Source of the DNA: Armatimonas rosea
GTDB lineage: Bacteria; Armatimonadota; Armatimonadia; Armatimonadales; Armatimonadaceae
Assembly (NCBI RefSeq): GCF_014202505.1
Contig: NZ_JACHGW010000001.1
Coordinates: 434,001-498,000 of the forward strand
Direction of reading: 5' to 3'
DNA length: 64,000 nucleotides
Below the pieces are notes generated by a model, which saw nothing but the letters and a program-made list of their open reading frames with translations, ran no database searches and was not told where the DNA came from. Shown here piece after piece: positions 59,359 through 64,000 of the stretch; position 1 is the stretch's first letter, and each line of letters opens with the position of its first letter. A program made the translations under genes and the position numbers.

Positions 59359-60082
59359 GGCTGGTTTTGAGTGTTCTGCGGAGCGCGAAGATATAGGCGA
59401 GGGTGCGCTTGATGAGCTTGACCTTGCCCTTCATCGTCCCGCCGCCCTTGGCCTCGCCGTGCTCCCGCTTTCCAAAGACAACCTCTTGCTCAAGGACCGT
59501 GTAGCCGCGTGTCTTGGCTTCGTAGAGGAAGAACAGGTCGAGCGAGAAGTCCGTGGGGGCGTGGTCGAGGAGGGGGACAAAACTGCGTGGGAAGAGCTTG
59601 GGCTGGGCGTTGATGTCGTGGAGCCACTGCCCCAGCGCCGCGCTGGAGAGCCAGGCCATCCCCGCGGTGAAGAACTCGTCGACGAGCGGCCGGTTCTTGC
59701 GGCGGCCCTTGACCACGGTCTTCTCGGGGTGTGCGCTCTGGAGTAGCTTCTCGTAGGCGGCGAGGATATCGCGTGGGTCGGTCTGCAGGTCGGCGTGGGA
59801 CCAGGCGATAAACTCCCCCCGCGCGGCGCGGACTCCCGTGAGAATCCCGTGGCCGTAGCCCTGGTTCTGGGCGATCTCGACCACCCGAATGGGGAGCGTG
59901 TGGGTCGCCTGGAGCTCCGCAAAGACCGCGGCGGAGCGGTCCGTGGAGCCGTTATTGACCAGCAAGACCTCAACACCGGGCTGGTGCGTGAGAATCTCGC
60001 TCAGCACGGCGTAGATCTTGGGCAGGTTCCCCGCCTCGTTGTAGCAGGGAAGCACGATACTTAGTGGGAGGGAGTCATCCAT
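59324..60082 (-). CDS. Glycosyltransferase family 2
   Basis: A 252-residue GT-A enzyme. Motifs: SIVLPCYNEAGNLPKI at the N-terminus, VNNGSTD (nucleotide binding), NQGYGHGILTG and the DxD-like SHADLQTD metal site. It lacks membrane helices, apart from a weak hydrophobic area near LAYIFALR. It transfers a sugar from a nucleotide or lipid-linked donor; acceptor unknown. Overlaps the membrane GT-kinase gene by 22 bases. Confidence 0.88.
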   Translation of the reverse strand: MDDSLPLSIVLPCYNEAGNLPKIYAVLSEILTHQPGVEVLLVNNGSTDRSAAVFAELQATHTLPIRVVEIAQNQGYGHGILTGVRAARGEFIAWSHADLQTDPRDILAAYEKLLQSAHPEKTVVKGRRKNRPLVDEFFTAGMAWLSSAALGQWLHDINAQPKLFPRSFVPLLDHAPTDFSLDLFFLYEAKTRGYTVLEQEVVFGKREHGEAKGGGTMKGKVKLIKRTLAYIFALRRTLKTSHGNRRTSHQHH

Positions 60083-62154
60083 TGGGAAACCTTCAAGCGC
60101 GATGACAGGCAGAGCAGGAAGATCAGCTGGGTGCAGCCCTCTAGCCCGTCCTCAAAGTGGAAGCTTGCGCTGAGCTCATCGGGGTTGGGGATCAGCTGGG
60201 CGGCCAGCTCGGTGAGCGCCTCGGCGGAGATGGTCCCCTCCAGCTCCAGCTCCTGCCAGCGGCCGTCGATAAAGGGCTCGTAGTGGCGGATGCCGATCCC
60301 GGTCGCGCCGAGCAGCTCCACCAGCCCCGAGAAGTTGAAGCTATTGAGCGCCTGGACATGCAGGCAGAGCGGCGGGTTGGTGTTGTAGTCGCCGGGGCGG
60401 AGCGGCTCCAGGGTGCGCCAGGAGACAATCAGGTCCGCGAGCTCCCGCTGCGCCAGAATATACTTCTCTCGGTCCGCCGCGCGCTTGTCGAGCTGGGCCA
60501 GCACCTGCTCGGTGGAGTAGCCGCGCTCGGCCTTGTCGCGCTGGACCTTCCAGAGGCGGCGGACGTCCTCTTGCGGGTCCAAGAAGATACGCAGGTCGTA
60601 GAGCGCGCGGAGCTGCAGGAGCGAGAGGGAGTGCAGGCCCTGGAACAAGATAAAGGGCTTGGGGGCCACGGCCTGCTCCTCGGTGAAGCGGCCGGTCGCG
60701 TGGTCGTAGTGCGGCTTGTAGATCGTGTTCTCAGACGCCAGCGCGAGGGCGTGCTCCACCTGCTGGTGCAGGTTGTTGGCGCGGACATCAAGGTGGGAGT
60801 AGGTCTTCCAGGACTCGTGCCCACGCGGCCACTTGTGGTAGTCGTCGCCGGCGATCACCTCCAGTTGCTCCGCCCCGATCAGCCGCTCTATCCCATGGGT
60901 GAGCGTGTCCTTGCCCGAGCCGCTGTCGCCCGCCAGCCCGATCAGTACGGGGCGGTTGCGGTCCCGGTAGACCTGGTTGCTGCGGACCCCGAAGAGGTAG
61001 CTGGAGAGCATCACCCCGGCGAGCCCCGCCTCGAAGATCGTGAACGAGAGGCTCGGCCAGAGCGTGTTGCCGCAGAGCGCATGGGTCAGGCTGGTCTGCT
61101 GCGCTGCCCACGCGGGAGCGACCAGCGCGAGCGACTCCAGCGCATCGGACTGGGGGCCGAGCAGGAAGTTGAGGAAGTAGCCCACGATCAGCAGGGCGTA
61201 GGGCAGGCCGTACTTGCGCGGCTGGCGGCAGAGCACGGCGATCAGAAACGGGGTGCTCCAGAGGATGTAGGCCGGGCGCGGCGGCACCAACAACACCAGA
61301 GTCGCAAAGACCAGGTTCAGGTAGACCAGCAGCAGGTCCCAGTTGCGCTTCGGGTAGCAGAAGAAGCGCACGCAGAGCAAGAGAATCACCAGCGGCGCGA
61401 GCAGGATGCCCTGTCCCAAGTCTCCTCCGACCGGCAGGCGAAAGGCGAGCAGGCGGCGGCTCTCCTCGGTGCCAAAGACCATCTGCCGGAACGCGGGATG
61501 GCCCACAAAGGGGAAGAGGCAGACCACCAGCACCGCCAGCGCGATCACGACGTAGCGTGCCGTGCTCTGCCAGCCTTTTTTCTGCGCGACATAGATAAAG
61601 AAGAACGGCGCGGCGGCCAGCAGGTGCGCCTTGGTCGCCAGCGCAAACCCCAGCCAGAGCGCCGCGCTCTGGTAGCGCTCCTGGCGCAGGCCGCGTAGGG
61701 CGCAGAGAAAGAGCGCGGTGGGGATGATATCGAGCTGTCCGTGCCAGTAGCAGATGTAGAGCACGAGGGGGTTGCACCAGTAGAGCCAGAGCACACGGGA
61801 CTTCTCCCGCGGAAACCACGAGAGCAGCACGCTCAGGATCGCCAGGTCGCAGGCCAGCAGCGGAAGCCGAAAGACCAGGAGGTGGCCAAAGCTGACGGTC
61901 TCAACCCCGCCGGGGAGCAGCGCCGCAAAGAGCTGGCGTGGCACGGCGAGCGCGTAGAGCATCAGGGGGTTGTAGGGAAAAAGATCGGTGCGCCCCTGCG
62001 CCATAAAGTGCTGGTAGGGGTCCTGGTAGCCCGAGAGGACGTAGTAGTTGACAAACGGGATAAACAGCTCCCGCAGGTAGTGCGACGCGAACAGCGTCCC
62101 CAGCAGGAGCTTGACAACCAGGACACCCCAGAACAGGTGGCTACGCACGGGCAT
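60061..62154 (-). CDS. Membrane glycosyltransferase fused to phosphoribulokinase-like kinase
   Basis: A 697-residue fusion. Residues 1-390 form a polytopic GT-C-like membrane domain (at least 9 hydrophobic segments), with an early loop YQDPYQHFMAQGRTDLFPYNPL like GT87/mannosyltransferase-type enzymes. Residues about 403-690 form a P-loop kinase similar to class II phosphoribulokinase/uridine kinase: GLAGDSGSGKDT (Lys415), GDDYHKWPRG, HLDVRANN, PHYDHATGRF, FQGLHSLSL and IFLDPQEDVRRLWKVQRD. I know of no common protein with this pairing. ATG 62154 lies 4 bases after the nucleotidyltransferase stop. The kinase's substrate, a sugar, polyol or nucleoside, is unknown. Confidence 0.75.
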   Translation of the reverse strand: MPVRSHLFWGVLVVKLLLGTLFASHYLRELFIPFVNYYVLSGYQDPYQHFMAQGRTDLFPYNPLMLYALAVPRQLFAALLPGGVETVSFGHLLVFRLPLLACDLAILSVLLSWFPREKSRVLWLYWCNPLVLYICYWHGQLDIIPTALFLCALRGLRQERYQSAALWLGFALATKAHLLAAAPFFFIYVAQKKGWQSTARYVVIALAVLVVCLFPFVGHPAFRQMVFGTEESRRLLAFRLPVGGDLGQGILLAPLVILLLCVRFFCYPKRNWDLLLVYLNLVFATLVLLVPPRPAYILWSTPFLIAVLCRQPRKYGLPYALLIVGYFLNFLLGPQSDALESLALVAPAWAAQQTSLTHALCGNTLWPSLSFTIFEAGLAGVMLSSYLFGVRSNQVYRDRNRPVLIGLAGDSGSGKDTLTHGIERLIGAEQLEVIAGDDYHKWPRGHESWKTYSHLDVRANNLHQQVEHALALASENTIYKPHYDHATGRFTEEQAVAPKPFILFQGLHSLSLLQLRALYDLRIFLDPQEDVRRLWKVQRDKAERGYSTEQVLAQLDKRAADREKYILAQRELADLIVSWRTLEPLRPGDYNTNPPLCLHVQALNSFNFSGLVELLGATGIGIRHYEPFIDGRWQELELEGTISAEALTELAAQLIPNPDELSASFHFEDGLEGCTQLIFLLCLSSRLKVSQWMTPSH

Positions 62155-62158
62155 CGGT

Positions 62159-63736
62159 CTAGGCTCGGGCTCGCTGGGCGAAGTAGCCCGCCCAGTAGTC
62201 GTAGGTGCGCACATCGTCGGGGACCCCGAAGCAGAGGTAGTGCTCCACGGGGAAGACCTGCGCGGTGTGGCCTTGCTCTAACAATAGATTGATGCTGGAG
62301 TCCACATAGAACTCGCCGTTGACCCGCAGGTTCTGGGCGATCAGCGCATCGGCGGCGGCGAAGAAGTACTTGGCTTTCCTAAACCAGAACGCCCCGATCA
62401 CCCCGTGCGCCTGCCGAATGTCGCCGTCGGGGGCCTGCTTGCAGAGGACCGTCTTGGCGTTGCCGGTGGTCTCATCGAGCGCCACCCAGCCGTACTGTTT
62501 GGGGTTGCGGTTGGCGTGCGGGTGGTTCTGGAAGGTCCAGATCAGGCAGTCCGGGCCGCTGGCGCTGCGGGTCAGCATGTCGTAGTGCAGGGCATCGTAG
62601 ACAAAGGCGGCATCGCAGGGGGCGATCAGCAGCGGTGCCTCCGGGTCGATCTGCTCGCGCGCTAGCAGGCAGGTGCAGGCCTGCCCCTCGGTGAGTGTCT
62701 CGACCGGCAGGAGTGTCAGGTTGCGGCCGTCCTGGCCCATGTACTCCGCCAGGCAAGAGCTGGTCAGGTGCTCGGTGCGGCAGGCGGCGATCCAGTGCTT
62801 GGCGGCGGGCAGCGAGCGCAGGGCACGGGCAATCATGGGAGTCCCATCGACCGGCACGAGCGGCTTGGCGACCTTGTAGCCCTCCTGGGCAAAGCGCATC
62901 CCCGCGCCGGCCATGGGGATAAGATTGGTGCCAGGCATCTCCGCGAGCTCGGGCGCCCAGCCGTCTTTCTCGGCGTAGTGGCTAAAGTAGCGCGACCACG
63001 CCAGGTACTCTTCCAGGTCCTCGGGGGTGCCCCACTGGAGAAAGTGCTCTAGCTCGTAGACCCGCACGGGCTCGTCTTTCTCGACCAGGAGATTAAAGGG
63101 CATGCTGGCGTAGAACTCGCCGTTGGTGCTCAGGTCGCGCTCGACCGCCTCATGGAACGTCGCCTTGAGCAGCGCCCCGGAGCGGAAGTAGTAGGTCCCC
63201 GACGATGCAAACTCCTGCAGGCGGTTTTCGGTGAAGCAGTGCTTCTCCTGAATCTCCCGCATCTGGAGCGTGGCTTCGTCGTGGCGCAGATAGGCGTAGA
63301 GATTCGGCCCGAGGGAGTGGGGGTGGAAGCCGCGGTAGGCGGTGACACAGCCGGCGGGGTTCTCGCGCTCCATCGTGGCTTTAAAGTCCGCGTAGTCCCA
63401 GCCCACCGAGAAGTCCGTGTAGTTCAGCACCACGGGCTGGTCGTCCTTGATCCATGCCGCCGCTTGCAGGGCCGCCCAGACCGGGCCGCGCTTATGCGGC
63501 GCGATCCCGACAATCTTGCCCTGGGGGGCGAGGCGCTCCAGGGTCGGGCGGAGCGCAGGGATGGTCTCCAGGGCATCTTGGCCACAGATAAACAGAAAGT
63601 CGCTCTCGCCGGGGAACATCCGCACGACATGCTCGATCATGGGCATGCCCTCGACCTCGATCAGCGGCTTGAGCGCCGTGTAGCCCGCGCGCTGAAAACG
63701 GCTACCCTGGCCGGAGAGGGGAATTACGATTTGCAT
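62159..63736 (-). CDS. Tandem sugar nucleotidyltransferase (two NTP_transferase domains)
   Basis: A 525-residue protein made of two GT-A-like nucleotidyltransferase domains. The first (1-265) begins IVIPLSGQGSRFQRAGY-TALKPL; the second (about 270-525) begins LIPMAGAGMRFAQEGYKVAKPL. Both hold the G-x-G/A-x-R-F nucleotide loop and the P-x-K/KPL lysine, followed by a PMI segment. The C-terminal parts (NGEFYASMPFNLL versus NGEFYVDSSINLL) are likewise duplicated. It probably makes a nucleotide-activated sugar for the cluster, possibly two different ones. First gene of the leftward operon 63736-58768. TAAAAA lies 4 bases before ATG. Confidence 0.82.
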   Translation of the reverse strand: MQIVIPLSGQGSRFQRAGYTALKPLIEVEGMPMIEHVVRMFPGESDFLFICGQDALETIPALRPTLERLAPQGKIVGIAPHKRGPVWAALQAAAWIKDDQPVVLNYTDFSVGWDYADFKATMERENPAGCVTAYRGFHPHSLGPNLYAYLRHDEATLQMREIQEKHCFTENRLQEFASSGTYYFRSGALLKATFHEAVERDLSTNGEFYASMPFNLLVEKDEPVRVYELEHFLQWGTPEDLEEYLAWSRYFSHYAEKDGWAPELAEMPGTNLIPMAGAGMRFAQEGYKVAKPLVPVDGTPMIARALRSLPAAKHWIAACRTEHLTSSCLAEYMGQDGRNLTLLPVETLTEGQACTCLLAREQIDPEAPLLIAPCDAAFVYDALHYDMLTRSASGPDCLIWTFQNHPHANRNPKQYGWVALDETTGNAKTVLCKQAPDGDIRQAHGVIGAFWFRKAKYFFAAADALIAQNLRVNGEFYVDSSINLLLEQGHTAQVFPVEHYLCFGVPDDVRTYDYWAGYFAQRARA

Positions 63737-63810
63737 CTGTTTTTTATCGGTTGCTCGCTCGTATTATCTTCAGGCTCTAGCCGAAGAACTTTCCTGCCAA
63801 AAATACGGAG

Positions 63811-64000
63811 GTGAAACCCCACTCCCTACGGCAGAAACTCCTCCTGCTGGTCAGCTTTGTCCTGGTCTTCCTGGCGATTCGTGTCCAGATCATTACGGAC
63901 GATGGGGAGGGGACACTCTCGGTGGATCTGAACATTACGGGGCTCTCACCACAAGAGGACCCCCAGGTTCAGGTGTTTGCGCTCTCGGCTCTGGGAGAGG
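63811..64000 (+). CDS. N-terminal part of a membrane-anchored protein
   Basis: An open frame from GTG 63811 (after GGAG) to the window end, at least 63 residues. It starts MKPHSLRQKLLLLVSFVLVFLAIRV, a single hydrophobic anchor or signal segment, then continues with mixed polar residues. A stop at 63778 in frame rules out an earlier start. Function unknown; it is divergent from the glycan cluster. Confidence 0.55.
   Translation, partial: MKPHSLRQKLLLLVSFVLVFLAIRVQIITDDGEGTLSVDLNITGLSPQEDPQVQVFALSALGE

Noticed and set aside
60157-61698. Rightward frame of 513 codons across the GT-kinase gene
   Set aside because: Its composition is Gln/Glu/Arg/Gly-rich antisense sequence; the leftward gene has two recognisable domains.

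Overview
The window is a high-GC bacterial chromosome segment, roughly 60-65% G+C by eye, with densely packed genes. It contains two PEP-CTERM proteins, tandem Tat-exported DUF1501 proteins, a CRTAC1/ASPIC protein, many von Willebrand and TPR proteins, a SARP-type regulator and a GuaB3-type protein. This mix suggests Armatimonadota (an Armatimonas-like organism). Planctomycetota and related phyla share several of these families, and there is no rRNA or tRNA here to settle it. I saw no tRNA, rRNA or CRISPR array.

Layout. 0-5.5 kb: end of an unknown gene, then a Septu-like ATPase/HNH pair (the ATPase gene is very AT-rich), a Sel1 protein and a VIT-vWA protein. 5.6-8.1 kb: a GuaB3-like protein and an aldo/keto reductase, separated by palindromic repeats. 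8.2-17.1 kb: a leftward run holding all three parts of an ABC-2 exporter, interspersed with carbonic anhydrase, a histone-deacetylase-like enzyme, a phosphatase-like protein and a large secreted protein. 17-23.8 kb: secreted proteins around a large SARP/NB-ARC/TPR regulator, with GTGGAC direct repeats both upstream of it and upstream of a secreted C39-like protein. 23.9-26.2 kb: hydrolases. 26.2-28.6 kb: two tandem AbiEii-type nucleotidyltransferases behind an unknown, internally duplicated protein. 28.7-32 kb: a PEP-CTERM protein, a solo TnpB element and an XisH/XisI pair. 32-35.5 kb: thrS, an HNH pair and a membrane protein. 35.5-38.2 kb: the DUF1501 pair. 38.2-43.8 kb: a Coq4-like protein, a PEP-CTERM protein, a second VIT-vWA protein and a Nudix-DinB-flavoprotein-DinB operon. 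43.8-51 kb: a transporter, an acyl-CoA ligase, a CRTAC1/TPR pair and a sugar-binding lipoprotein. 51-58 kb: epimerases, a stalk-domain protein, a radical SAM enzyme, a GNAT enzyme, an ADP-ribosylglycohydrolase carrying an in-frame repeat, and a HAD phosphatase. 58-64 kb: a leftward surface-glycan-like cluster with a tandem nucleotidyltransferase, a membrane glycosyltransferase fused to a phosphoribulokinase-like kinase, a GT2 and a GDPD-like protein.

The observations most worth pursuing are the membrane GT/kinase fusion cluster, the duplicated FExHL protein with twin nucleotidyltransferases, a palindromic repeat family that has entered a coding sequence, the GTGGAC repeats flanking the SARP gene, and a recurrent TANNAT-N5/6-ATG arrangement implying many leaderless mRNAs.
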